The notes under the pieces: model-generated | Databases searched by the model: none | What the model saw: only the letters and a program-made list of their open reading frames with translations | Told to the model about the DNA's origin: nothing | Source of the DNA: CAZJKE01 sp964546585 | Lineage (GTDB): Bacteria > Planctomycetota > Phycisphaerae > Phycisphaerales > SM1A02 | Assembly (NCBI GenBank): GCA_964546585.1 | Contig: CAZJKE010000001.1 | Coordinates: 62,001-126,000, forward strand | Direction: 5' to 3' | Length of the DNA stretch: 64,000 nucleotides | Position numbers and translations under genes: made by a program | Part shown: piece by piece, positions 40,945 through 50,132 of the stretch | How the letters are laid out: every line of letters begins with the position of its first letter | Numbering within the stretch: position 1 is the stretch's first letter

Positions 40945-41867
40945 AGCGCGCCTATCTGGCGATTGTCGCAGCGACAATGCTTGTCGCGTGCGAGTCGTTG
41001 ATGCCCGTCTTCCAACCCACCCAACCGGCCCCCGTTGCCAGAGACATGCCCGGGGTAAAGAATGTCGTCTCATACCACGGCAACCTTCGAGCAGGTGGCG
41101 CACCGCAGGACGGCGAGGGCTTCGCGACACTGCAGCGGCTCGGCGTGCGGACCATCATCAGTGTGGATGGCGGCATTCCGGACACCGATGCAGCAGCCGC
41201 ATACGGATTCCGCTACATCCACCTGCCACTCGGCTATGACGGCATTGATCGCGATGCGGGGTTGCGACTCGCCCGCGCCGTTCGCGACTCGGCGAAGGAA
41301 GGCGGCGTGTACCTCCACTGCCATCACGGCAAACATCGCTGCGCCGCCGCTGCTGGTACTGCATCCGTCATGCTCGGATGGGAAACCAGCGCAGCAATGG
41401 TTGATCGCATGCGGGTGTCCGGCGCATCGTCGCACTACCCGGGCCTGTATGCCAGCGTCGCCGGTGCGCGAAGAGAATCGCCGCAAACAATTGATTCCGT
41501 GAACAGCGAGTTTCCACCCGTCACGCTCCCAACCGGACTTGTTTCCAGCATGGCAGATCTCGGCCGCACCCACGAACATCTCACGGCCATCGAGGACGCT
41601 GCCTGGGGCATGCCGCTTGAGCACCCCGATCTCGTGCCTGCGGCAGAGGCCGGAAGACTCGTTGACACGCTTCGTCTTCTGGAAGTTGATCCACTCGTTC
41701 ACACTCGAAATGCCGGTTTCAAGGCGATGCTTGGAGAGAACCGCAGAAGCGCCGAACGACTGGAGGACATGATTCTCTCAGACAGATCAAATCCTGCAAT
41801 GCTCTCCGTACTGTTGGGTCATGTGACAGCATCCTGCACCGCATGCCACGAGCGTTACCGAAACTGA
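40941..41867 (+). CDS. lipoprotein fusing a CX5R protein phosphatase domain to a cytochrome c'-like haem domain
   Basis: 308 residues from GTG 40941 (GTGA overlap with the epimerase). The lipobox is LVAC (C17). Residues ~40-180 are a dual-specificity-phosphatase-like domain: the P-loop HCHHGKHR holds C127 and R133, with a candidate general acid in VDGG (D76). Residues ~195-308 are helical and end in CTACH (C299, C302, H303) followed by ERYR, the C-terminal haem motif of cytochrome c'. The haem is attached outside the inner membrane, so both domains should be periplasmic. The role is unknown; a haem-based sensor or redox partner is possible. Confidence 0.8.
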   Translation: MKRAYLAIVAATMLVACESLMPVFQPTQPAPVARDMPGVKNVVSYHGNLRAGGAPQDGEGFATLQRLGVRTIISVDGGIPDTDAAAAYGFRYIHLPLGYDGIDRDAGLRLARAVRDSAKEGGVYLHCHHGKHRCAAAAGTASVMLGWETSAAMVDRMRVSGASSHYPGLYASVAGARRESPQTIDSVNSEFPPVTLPTGLVSSMADLGRTHEHLTAIEDAAWGMPLEHPDLVPAAEAGRLVDTLRLLEVDPLVHTRNAGFKAMLGENRRSAERLEDMILSDRSNPAMLSVLLGHVTASCTACHERYRN

Positions 41868-41877
41868 CTGACACAAA

Positions 41878-42363
41878 TCAATAGCGAATTGGATCGGGCA
41901 TGTCCTGAAAGGCTCGCCAGACCTTGAGCATCTCCTCTCGCAACAGCGGCTGTCCTGCAAGCGGCCTCTGGGCCACTGGCAGCGACAACGCACTGCAGAT
42001 CGGCCCATCGTCAAAGTCGCCAAACTGCACTGCGTCATCAACAGTCGATGCGAAGAACACACCATCGACGCGCGCCCACCATGCCGCCGCGTAGCACATC
42101 GGACATGGCTCGCCGCTCGCATACAGTGTGCATTGCGACAGGTCTCTGGTTCCAATCGCGCGGCAGGCATCGCGGATCGCCGCCATCTCGGCATGCCAAG
42201 TCGGGTCGTTCTCGGCAATGACGCGGTTTGCGCCCTGGCCAATCACCTTTCCGTCCTTGACGACAACACACCCAAATGGACCCCCTGCTTGTTCTTCAAT
42301 GGATGTGCGGCGAGCCAGTGCAATTGCCGCTCGCATGTGCCGCTCATGTTCCGCCATTGTCAT
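41878..42363 (-). CDS. nucleoside/guanine deaminase (CDA fold)
   Basis: 161 residues from ATG 42363, overlapping the uup stop (ATGA). The zinc site is HAEMAAIRDAC and PCPMC, the cytidine-deaminase superfamily pattern. The length and the C-terminal PDPIRY end resemble GuaD-type guanine deaminases more than TadA; tRNA-editing TadA would have a more basic C-terminus. It deaminates a purine base or nucleoside in salvage. Confidence 0.85.
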   Translation of the reverse strand: MTMAEHERHMRAAIALARRTSIEEQAGGPFGCVVVKDGKVIGQGANRVIAENDPTWHAEMAAIRDACRAIGTRDLSQCTLYASGEPCPMCYAAAWWARVDGVFFASTVDDAVQFGDFDDGPICSALSLPVAQRPLAGQPLLREEMLKVWRAFQDMPDPIRY

Positions 42364-44132
42364 GACTGCATGGACTCCAACTCCGCCCATCTATCGTAGA
42401 GTGTCCGAACGCGAACCTGCGATTGACTGAGATCCGCACACGCTTCCGCGTGCCTGCGGTGGTCCGCAACAACTTCCGGATCATTGGCGATCGCCTCAGC
42501 CCGTTTCAATTCAACCTCTGCTTCAAGGATTGCATCTTCCATGCCATCAAGTTCTCGCTGCAGATGGTAACTCAGCTTGGCGGATGACCGCTGCCGCGGC
42601 GTTCGTTGTCGATCCGGCCGCTTGGGCCCGGGAGCCGCCGACTCGGCAGCATGCGACTGCCACTGCTCGAAACTCGCGCAGTGGCGAATACCACCCAAAC
42701 CATCCATCGCAAGATACTGGTCGCCGATTCTCTTGAGCATGAAGCGGTCATGGGTCACAAGCACCACTGCACCTGGAAACGACAACAGCGACATTTCCAG
42801 GACCTCGAGCGTCGGAATGTCCAGATCGTTCGTGGGCTCATCGAGCAGGAGGATGTCCGCGGGCTCCAGCATCAGTTTGGCGAAGAACACCCTCGCCCGC
42901 TCGCCACCAGAGAGGTTTTCGACATGCGTGCTCAGTTGATCACGATGAAGAAGAAACCGCTCTGCCCATCCGCTGACATGCATCCGCTTGCCGCGAAAGT
43001 CCACCATGTCGCCAACAGGACAGAGAGCGGAGTGCAAGGTATGACCCGTCTCCAACTCATCACGCCGCTGACTGAACGACACGATTCGGAGATTGTCGGC
43101 GGGCTTGACCGTCCCCGCGTCCGGTTCGAGTTCGCCTCGCAACACGCGCAGCAGCGTCGTCTTGCCACAACCGTTGGGACCGACAAGTGCAATGCGCTGC
43201 CCGGGCGACAAAACGAGGTCAAGGTCGTTGATGAGCAGTCGATCCCCCATCGCCTTTCTGACACCGTGAAGAGCGAGCAACTTACGGGTCTTTCTCTCAG
43301 TAGCCTGAAAATCCAGACCGATGGTTCGAAGCGGCGAATCGTTTCTCGTGCGAATCTCCCGCAATTCGCCGCGGCGGACCGCGGCGTCCACAACCTGCGT
43401 CTTGTTTCGGGTTTGCCGTCCCTGAATGCCTTGGGCGAGCCAGGCATTGTCACGCCGCACCTTGTTTGCAAGCGCGGAAGCCTGCGCCACTTGGGCATCG
43501 AGGAACTCGGACTTGCGCCGCACAAACTCGGTGTAATTCCCCTTCACCTCGAGTGTGCCGTCGGGATAAGCGCGGGCCAGTTCGAGAATCCGCGACGAAG
43601 TATTCTCCAGAAACGCACGATCGTGCGTCACGGTAACGATGCCCATTGTCGCCGCTCTGACGAACTGCTCCAGCCAGGTGATCCCCGCCACATCCAAGTG
43701 GTTTGTCGGCTCGTCAAGGAGGAGGATGTCCGGCTCGGTCACCAACGCAACGGCCAGCGATACCCGTTTGCGCCAACCTCCGGAGAGCGTCCCGACGGGT
43801 TGGTCGAATCGCTCGAAGCCAAGCGTCGAGAGCGTGACTTCCGCCTGCGTTTGCGAACCAGCGGCCATGACCGCCCCCAGGGGGGTCGCCTCATCATCAA
43901 AGCCGTCCTCTTGCGGCACATAGGCAACCTGAAGGCCTCGCCTCGTGCTCTTCTCGCCAGTGTCCGGCGATTCAACATCAGCGAGAATCTTCAGCAGCGT
44001 CGTCTTGCCCGACCCGTTTGGGCCGATGATCCCCAGCCGCTCGCGAGCATCAAGATGGAGGTTCACGCCCTTGAAGAGCAGCCGCTCTGCATACGCTTTC
44101 GAGAGATTGGTTCCTGAGAGGATCGCAGCCAT
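42360..44132 (-). CDS. uup: ABC-F ATPase, Uup type
   Basis: 590 residues with two ATPase domains: Walker A GPNGSGKTTLLKIL near residue 38 and GPNGCGKTTLLRVL near 320, signatures LSGGWRKR and LSGGERAR. There are no membrane spans. The C-terminal ~75 residues are a coiled coil after a basic linker, the Uup hallmark. Uup acts on ribosomes and on branched DNA and affects transposon excision. TATGCT ends 9 bases before the ATG, paired with a similar box for the divergent sulfotransferase gene. Confidence 0.88.
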   Translation of the reverse strand: MAAILSGTNLSKAYAERLLFKGVNLHLDARERLGIIGPNGSGKTTLLKILADVESPDTGEKSTRRGLQVAYVPQEDGFDDEATPLGAVMAAGSQTQAEVTLSTLGFERFDQPVGTLSGGWRKRVSLAVALVTEPDILLLDEPTNHLDVAGITWLEQFVRAATMGIVTVTHDRAFLENTSSRILELARAYPDGTLEVKGNYTEFVRRKSEFLDAQVAQASALANKVRRDNAWLAQGIQGRQTRNKTQVVDAAVRRGELREIRTRNDSPLRTIGLDFQATERKTRKLLALHGVRKAMGDRLLINDLDLVLSPGQRIALVGPNGCGKTTLLRVLRGELEPDAGTVKPADNLRIVSFSQRRDELETGHTLHSALCPVGDMVDFRGKRMHVSGWAERFLLHRDQLSTHVENLSGGERARVFFAKLMLEPADILLLDEPTNDLDIPTLEVLEMSLLSFPGAVVLVTHDRFMLKRIGDQYLAMDGLGGIRHCASFEQWQSHAAESAAPGPKRPDRQRTPRQRSSAKLSYHLQRELDGMEDAILEAEVELKRAEAIANDPEVVADHRRHAEACADLSQSQVRVRTLYDRWAELESMQS

Positions 44133-44141
44133 GGTTCCAAC

Positions 44142-44160
44142 AGCATAGGGACCGTATCCT
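44142..44160. promoter_or_regulatory. divergent near-leaderless promoters of uup and the sulfotransferase gene
   Basis: Within the 37-base gap, the minus-strand TATGCT (44142-44147) ends 9 bases before the uup ATG, and the plus-strand TATCCT (44155-44160) ends 9 bases before ATG 44170. Neither gene has a Shine-Dalgarno sequence. Confidence 0.45.
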
Positions 44161-44169
44161 GTTCAGCCC

Positions 44170-45855
44170 ATGGCGCGACTCAACGCGGGCGACGAACTTC
44201 GACGGGCGGGCAAACTCCACACCGCTGGCAAGTACCGGCAGGCGGAGCGGCTTTACCGGTCGGTCCTTGCCGGCAATCCCGGCGACACGACCATCCTCAG
44301 GCTCTTGGGGATGCTCGAGCGGGACCGAGGGCGACCTGATGATGCCCTGGGTTGGTTTCGCAAGGCGCGGGCCTCGGCGGATACCGCGAAGTTGGCTGCG
44401 GAAGAGGGCCTGACCCTGCAGACAATGGGGCACTTCCGGGAGGCCGAGGATACGCTGCGCTCTGCACTCGCCGACTATCCGGACGATCTCATGCTCTCCA
44501 TGATGCTCGCACGCGTGTTGATGTCGATGGCACAGGCCGCGGCGGCGGCGTCACTTCTTGAACCCCTTGCCTATGCACATGACCGTGATGCGGATCTCAT
44601 GTTGCTCATGGCTGCCGCCGCGAATGCCTCAGGTGTTCTGCCCGTGCCGACGCGGTACGCCTCCGCGGTGACCTCTCTTCTTCCGCAGGACGCTCGCGGC
44701 CACGCAATGCTCGGAAGTGCCCACCGCCTCAACGGCGACTTGGATTCGGCACTCGCCGCCTTCGACAAGGCATCCGCGATCGATCCATCCTCCACCGAGG
44801 CGATTGCCGGGAAGGCGCATGTACTGGAATCGATGGGCAGGTCAGACGATGCATGGAGCATGCTGGAGAACAGCACCGCAACTGCGTCGCCACTGGTCAC
44901 GCTGGCAACAGTGCGAGTTGCGCGGCGGCTGAACAAGCACGATGTTGCAGCCGCAGCGATTGACACCGCACTCGCCGCCCCGCGGCTCTCCCCCTATCAC
45001 CGATCCCACCTGCTCATGCAACAAGGTCTGGTTCTTGAGGAGATGAGCCGATACGACGATGCTTGGGCTGCTTGGACGGAAGGAAACGCGTTGCATGCTG
45101 GGCAGTTCGACATGGGGGCACATCGCAATCTGGTGCAGACCATCATCGACACTGAGATTCCAACACTCGAAGGTAGCAACTCTTCGCAGCCCGTCTTCAT
45201 CGTCGGCATGTTCCGATCCGGGACCACTTTGATGGAGCAGGTTCTCGGCGCGCACGAGAACATCGACACGGCCGGCGAAGTTGATGCAATGTTGCGCCTC
45301 GTACACGCGCATCCCTATCCTGCATGTCTCGAACAACCGCCCAATGGCGCCGCCCAAGAATACCTCGCGGCCCTTCGCAGCGATGCGCCGCGAGTGACAG
45401 ACAAGATGCCCGCTAACTATTTGCATGTGGGTCTCATTCACGCCCTGTTTCCACATGCGACCATCCTTCACATGACCAGAGATGCGAGGGACACCTGCGT
45501 CTCATGCTACGCAAATGCTTTCGCCGCCTCACAGGCTTACACAGCCGATCTGGAAGAACTCGCCGAGGTCTACGGGCTCTACAGCGACCTCATGGCGCAC
45601 TGGAACACGGCACTTCCGAACCGGATGTACCCCGTGTCCTACGAGGATCTCGTCACGAATCCAGAACCAACCGTCCGCGGCGTTCTCGATGCAATGGGTG
45701 TCGCATGGGAACCGGCATGTCTGAATTTCCACGCCGTCCGCCGCATTCCCATCACGCCAAGCGCCGATCAGGTGCGCCGTCCCCTGTACACATCATCCAT
45801 CGGAAGGTGGAAGCGATTCAAGTCGCACCTCGGACCACTGGAGACTCTCCATTGA
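44170..45855 (+). CDS. TPR-sulfotransferase fusion
   Basis: 561 residues. The N-terminal ~330 residues are TPR repeats (AGKLHTAGKYRQAERLYRSVLA is the first). A sulfotransferase domain follows: the 5'-phosphosulfate loop VGMFRSGTTLMEQVL (~350) and the 3'-phosphate region HMTRDARDTCVSCYANAF (~440). It transfers sulfate from PAPS to an unknown acceptor, with TPRs for partner binding. The fusion is common in marine bacteria and resembles tyrosylprotein sulfotransferase. The last 38 bases overlap the convergent hutF gene. Confidence 0.88.
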   Translation: MARLNAGDELRRAGKLHTAGKYRQAERLYRSVLAGNPGDTTILRLLGMLERDRGRPDDALGWFRKARASADTAKLAAEEGLTLQTMGHFREAEDTLRSALADYPDDLMLSMMLARVLMSMAQAAAAASLLEPLAYAHDRDADLMLLMAAAANASGVLPVPTRYASAVTSLLPQDARGHAMLGSAHRLNGDLDSALAAFDKASAIDPSSTEAIAGKAHVLESMGRSDDAWSMLENSTATASPLVTLATVRVARRLNKHDVAAAAIDTALAAPRLSPYHRSHLLMQQGLVLEEMSRYDDAWAAWTEGNALHAGQFDMGAHRNLVQTIIDTEIPTLEGSNSSQPVFIVGMFRSGTTLMEQVLGAHENIDTAGEVDAMLRLVHAHPYPACLEQPPNGAAQEYLAALRSDAPRVTDKMPANYLHVGLIHALFPHATILHMTRDARDTCVSCYANAFAASQAYTADLEELAEVYGLYSDLMAHWNTALPNRMYPVSYEDLVTNPEPTVRGVLDAMGVAWEPACLNFHAVRRIPITPSADQVRRPLYTSSIGRWKRFKSHLGPLETLH

Positions 45856-47104
45856 CAATCGTGCCAGCAATGACGCTGTTGTCACCGCCGCAGCACAGCG
45901 CCGCAGCCAGGTCTTCATCAGCGACGCCGGCCACTTGAGGATCCGCGAGGTCGATCAACGCAAAGTCCGCCAGGCGCCCCGTTGCGATACGACCAACCGA
46001 CATTCCCAGCGCCCTCGCCCCCCCGCTCGTCGCCGCATCCATGAGCACGCGATCCATACGCCCATCGGCATCCGTTGCAATCCCTCTGGCTTCTCGGCCA
46101 AGCCTCTGCCCATATTCCAACCAACGCATTTCCTCCAACATGCCGATGCGAGCGTTCGAGTCGGTGCCAATTGAGAGACTTCCCGGGTGACGCACAATCC
46201 TCGCAAGATCGCAGCGGCCGTCACCAAGGTTCGCCTCGGTAAGCGGACACACGCATACATTGCCGCCGTCGTCCAGCCACTGTTCCAGATCCGCCGCCGA
46301 TGTGTGGGTGCAATGCACCGCCGTCAACATCGGCGAGACCGTGACTTCCTGACACACCAACGCCATCGGCGTCATCCCGTAACGCTCGATGCAGCCGTCG
46401 ATCTCCTGTCGCTGTTCCTCAAGATGCAGATGCAGGGGCAGCCCCCGCCGTGCTGCCTCGCTTGCCACAGTCAGAAGAGACTCAGGCGGAACCGCCCGAA
46501 TCGAATGTGCAGCAATGCCAACCCGCTGCATGCAGCCGTCAACCGCTGCCCGCAGCGCATCGACCTGACTCCAGAACGCGGCCAGATCGGTCGTTTCAAA
46601 ATGCGCCTGCGCGGGCGAGAGCGGCGTGTCGATGCCCCCACACATGTAACAGGTTTCGAGCAGGACAATGCGGATGCCGACCTCTGCCGCTGCCTCCAGA
46701 ACGACTTCATCCGCGGCGAATGGATCTCCGTCGACGTGATGCAGGTAATGAAACTCGCCGACACAAGTGATGCCCGCCTGACGCATTTCGCGGAATGCGC
46801 GTACGCACGCAGCATGCAACTGCGGTCGATCCAAGGACTCCACCAGTCCATACATTGCCTCTCGCCATCCCCAGAAGGAATCGCTGCCGGTAGGAAAGAC
46901 TTCTCCCTGCCCGCGAAGTGCGCGCTGGAACGCATGACTGTGTGTGCTCACGAATCCGGGGATCATCGCGATACCCGGCAACGGATCCGTCACGGCGTCG
47001 CGGCCGATCGCAATAATCTCACCGCCCTCAATCGAGATGGACTGCTCCCGTTGAAAGACTCCATCGATCCATGCAAGTTCTGGCCCGTACACACGACCGC
47101 TCAT
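45818..47104 (-). CDS. hutF: formimidoylglutamate deiminase
   Basis: 428 residues from ATG 47104. It hydrolyses N-formimidoyl-glutamate to N-formyl-glutamate and ammonia in histidine breakdown. The amidohydrolase metal motif is STHSHAFQRALRG. HutF-specific segments are WGWREAMYGLVESL and CVGEFHYLHH; LHLEEQRQEI and VHCTHTS carry later ligands. The ATG overlaps the ArgE-like stop (ATGA), so the two are coupled. No hutH, hutU, hutI or hutG is in the window. Confidence 0.9.
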   Translation of the reverse strand: MSGRVYGPELAWIDGVFQREQSISIEGGEIIAIGRDAVTDPLPGIAMIPGFVSTHSHAFQRALRGQGEVFPTGSDSFWGWREAMYGLVESLDRPQLHAACVRAFREMRQAGITCVGEFHYLHHVDGDPFAADEVVLEAAAEVGIRIVLLETCYMCGGIDTPLSPAQAHFETTDLAAFWSQVDALRAAVDGCMQRVGIAAHSIRAVPPESLLTVASEAARRGLPLHLHLEEQRQEIDGCIERYGMTPMALVCQEVTVSPMLTAVHCTHTSAADLEQWLDDGGNVCVCPLTEANLGDGRCDLARIVRHPGSLSIGTDSNARIGMLEEMRWLEYGQRLGREARGIATDADGRMDRVLMDAATSGGARALGMSVGRIATGRLADFALIDLADPQVAGVADEDLAAALCCGGDNSVIAGTIVNGESPVVRGAT

Positions 47105-48246
47105 GCAGAACCTCCGCAGAAGTGTTGAACGGCCGACACAATGGTCGCCGCGCACTGTTCCACTTCGGCAATCGGCACGAACTCATCCGGCTTGTGCGCC
47201 ACGCCGATGTCGCCGGGTCCGTAGAGCACACATTCGAATCCCGCCCGGGACAGATACCCACCGTCAGTGCCATACGAAACGCCCATGTTTCGATTCTGTC
47301 CGGTCTCTTCACAGAGCCATCGGTGAACTTCCGCATCCGCACCTGTCGACATGGCTGGGTTGTCACCCCGCTCCTCGAGCGTCCATGGATCGCTGCAACT
47401 GGCATCAATGACCGCGCGGATTCGGTCCAGTTCCTTTGCCGGACTCTGATCGGGAAGAAGCCGCAGCCCGATGCCGAGATCACACCCTTCAGGAACGACG
47501 TTGATCGCGCTCCCGCCATGGGCGCTTGCCACGGTCAAGATCGGGAACGCTGCTTCGCTGGTGAAGTGTTCGCTGTCCGGCGTTCGCTCGGAAGCCATGA
47601 CGCTTCCGAGGTCCGCCAGTGCTACAACTACCCGCGCCGCCGCCTCAACGGCATTGCTGCCGAGGTGCGGTGAACCCGTGTGGGCGGAAACACCCTCGAT
47701 ATGGAGTGACAGAGAGATATGCCCTTTGTGCAGGCGGACAACCTCAAGGGATGTTGGCTCGCCAATGATGACGCTGCGTGGAACAGGCATTGGCAGTTCC
47801 GCTTCCGCCACCTGGCGTGCCCCCAATGAGCCAACCTCCTCATCGCATGTCAACAGAAGCGCCAGCGGCGCGGCAGCAGGATCACACTGCTCCATGGCAG
47901 CGATCGCTATGGCGACGAATCCCTTCATGTCGCATGAGCCCCGTGCGGTCCAGCGGTCTTCCTTGCTGGTCAATGTCCATGGGTCGGATGACCAACGAGC
48001 GGCATCGGCGGGAACCGTGTCGACATGACCACATAGGATCAGCCCTCGCCGGTCCTCCCGCGGCGTGCCCTTGATGGCCAGCAAATTCACCTTTTCACCG
48101 CCGTCCATTGGAATGCGGTGGCACGCCGCGCCGCATGCAGCGAGGCGGTCCTGCACCATGTCCATGAGGGCGAAGTTGCTTCGATCGCTTGTCGTGTCGA
48201 AAGCGATGAGTTCGGCGAGCAGGTCTTTCAGGTGCGATGCGTCCAT
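47101..48246 (-). CDS. M20 deacylase, acetylornithine deacetylase-like
   Basis: 381 residues from ATG 48246. Dinuclear-zinc peptidase M20 motifs: LCGHVDTVP (His, Asp), RGSCDMKG, LTCDEEVGS (catalytic Glu) and TDGGYLSRAG; C-terminal His in VAHKPDEF. It is closest to ArgE, which removes acetyl from N-acetylornithine, but members also act on other N-acyl amino acids. Coupling to hutF makes an N-formylglutamate deformylase role possible (inference). TATAGT ends 9 bases before the ATG. Confidence 0.85.
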   Translation of the reverse strand: MDASHLKDLLAELIAFDTTSDRSNFALMDMVQDRLAACGAACHRIPMDGGEKVNLLAIKGTPREDRRGLILCGHVDTVPADAARWSSDPWTLTSKEDRWTARGSCDMKGFVAIAIAAMEQCDPAAAPLALLLTCDEEVGSLGARQVAEAELPMPVPRSVIIGEPTSLEVVRLHKGHISLSLHIEGVSAHTGSPHLGSNAVEAAARVVVALADLGSVMASERTPDSEHFTSEAAFPILTVASAHGGSAINVVPEGCDLGIGLRLLPDQSPAKELDRIRAVIDASCSDPWTLEERGDNPAMSTGADAEVHRWLCEETGQNRNMGVSYGTDGGYLSRAGFECVLYGPGDIGVAHKPDEFVPIAEVEQCAATIVSAVQHFCGGSA

Positions 48247-48255
48247 GAGATGGAG

Positions 48256-48263
48256 ACTATAGG
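48256..48263. promoter_or_regulatory. overlapping divergent -10 boxes of the ArgE-like and S9 peptidase genes
   Basis: The palindrome CTATAG (48257-48262) supplies TATAGT on the minus strand, 9 bases before ATG 48246, and TATAGG on the plus strand, 9 bases before ATG 48273. Only 17-26 bases separate the two start codons, so both -35 regions would lie inside the opposite gene. Confidence 0.5.
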
Positions 48264-50095
48264 ATGCCGTGGATGAGCAAGCGAAAACCAGTGACGCCGC
48301 GTGATCTTGAGAGCCTGGTGTCAGTAGGCAGCCCGCGCATCTCCCCGGATGGGTCGCAGGTGCTCTACACCCACCGCATTGTCGAGGACAACCGCAACAA
48401 TGTGTCAATTTGGCTGGCCGATGCAACGCGCAAGCGGCGACCACGATCGTTGACTTCCGGTGGCAAAGACAGCATGCCGCGGTGGTCGCCCGACGGTTGT
48501 CGAGTCGCATTTGTCCGCGGCGGGGACGAGGGAAGCCAGATCTACCTGCTTGAGATGGCTGGCGGTGATGCCATGCAATTGACCGCTTTCGACGAGGGAT
48601 CCATCTCAGCCCTCGAGTGGAGCCCCGCNNNNNNNNNNNNNNNNNNNNNNNNNNNNNNNNNNNNNNNNNNNNNNNNNNNNNNNNNNNNNNNNNNNNNNNN
48701 NNNNNNNNNNNNNNNNNNNNNNNNNNNNACAAACGCGCATTGGTAGACGCACGATCAACCAGGATCGTCATTGCCGATGTAGAGACGGGGAAGGCCGCAA
48801 CGCTTCCCGACCTTCCTCGCGGGCCAAAGACCGGCGTGCAGTGGTCACCGAATGGACGCTACTTGGCGTGGGCAGGCAGGGAAGGCGAGGACGCTTCCTA
48901 CAGTTCTGAGAATCTGGAGCTCTTTGTCGCAAGCGCAATAACAGGCAAGGCCAAGAGTTTGACCAGCGGACTTGACCGATGCCTCATGACCGCGACGCTT
49001 GCAGATACTGGTGATGTCTCCTTTGATCCAGCGATTCGCTGGACCGGCGACAGTAACTCGCTGCTTGTTCAAATTGGCTGGCATGGCGAGGCGCACATCT
49101 GCCGCATACCGCGAAAGGGCGGATCGCTCACGCCGCTCACAAGCGGGCATGCAGTACACATGCTCGGGAACCTCTCCCGTGACGGACGGCGAGTTGCGAT
49201 TATCCGCAGCATGGCAACCGAGCCGCCGGAGATCTTTGTCGGACGCCTCGGCGCCCGCAGCCTGACACTCGCGCAGGTCACTCATGAGAACACGCAGTGG
49301 TGCAAGGACCATGCAACTTCCTCACCGCGACAGAAGTGGATTCGAAGCGAAGACGGCACACGCATTCACTGTTGGATCATGCCTCCGCCGCAAGGCGTAA
49401 AGAGCAGTCGGCCTGCCGTCCTGCAGATTCACGGCGGTCCGCACGCACAATATGGCTGGGCGTTTTTTCACGAATTCCAATGTCTCGCGTCAGCCGGCTA
49501 CACCGTCGTGTACGCAAACCCGCGGGGGTCGAAAGGGTACGGGAGAGATCACTGTGCGGCCATCCGCAACGACTGGGGCGGCGCAGACTGGGTCGACATG
49601 CAGGCTGTGATTGCCATGATGGAGAAACTCCCCGGAGTCAACCGCAGGAACATGGGCGTAATGGGGGGAAGTTACGGCGGGTACATGACGAACTGGATCG
49701 TCGGTCACACCGACGTATTCCGCGCGGCGATCACCGACCGTTGTGTTTCCAATCTGGTGTCCATGGGTGGCAACAGCGACTTCCCCGACAAGGAAGACGG
49801 GTTCTTCGGCGGGAACTTCTGGAGCAGGCCGGAGGATCGGTGGCGGCAAAGTCCCATTCGCCACTTCGGCAATGTGACAACACCCATGCTCATCATCCAT
49901 AGCGAAGGTGATCTGCGTTGCAACATTGAACAAGGGGAAGAGGTGTTTGCCGCGCTCAGGCTGCAGGGTGTCGTGGCGAGGTTTGTCCGTTACCCGCGTT
50001 CAACAAGCCATGGATTCAGCCGAGGTGGAGCCCCGGACATGCGACTGCATCGCCTTGGCGAGATCTTACGGTGGTGGAAACAGTATCTTCGTTGA
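48264..50095 (+). CDS. S9 family serine peptidase (acylaminoacyl-peptidase/DPP type), interrupted by assembly gap
   Basis: The gene runs across 100 N; the frames on the two sides differ, so the real gap length is unknown. Residues before the gap form the start of a WD40-like propeller (RISPDGSQVLYTHRI, PRWSPDGCRVAFV). After it come more blades, then the alpha/beta-hydrolase domain. The catalytic triad is Ser in GGSYGGY, Asp in SEGDLRCN and His in STSHGFSRGG. It cuts short peptides. The start may be ATG 48264 or, given the -10 box, ATG 48273 (MSKRKPV). Confidence 0.85.
48629..48728. other. assembly gap (100 N)
   Basis: A run of exactly 100 N, the conventional size for a scaffold gap of unknown length. 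It lies inside the S9 peptidase gene. Confidence 0.99.
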
Positions 50096-50132
50096 TTCGG
50101 CGGGCTGGTTCTGCGACAATGCGGCACCTGCG

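Noticed and set aside
42606..44117. 503-residue open frame on the plus strand
   Set aside because: It is antisense to uup, which shows two full ATPase domains.
46187..47128. 313-residue open frame on the plus strand
   Set aside because: It is antisense to hutF; composition is typical of a complementary-strand shadow.
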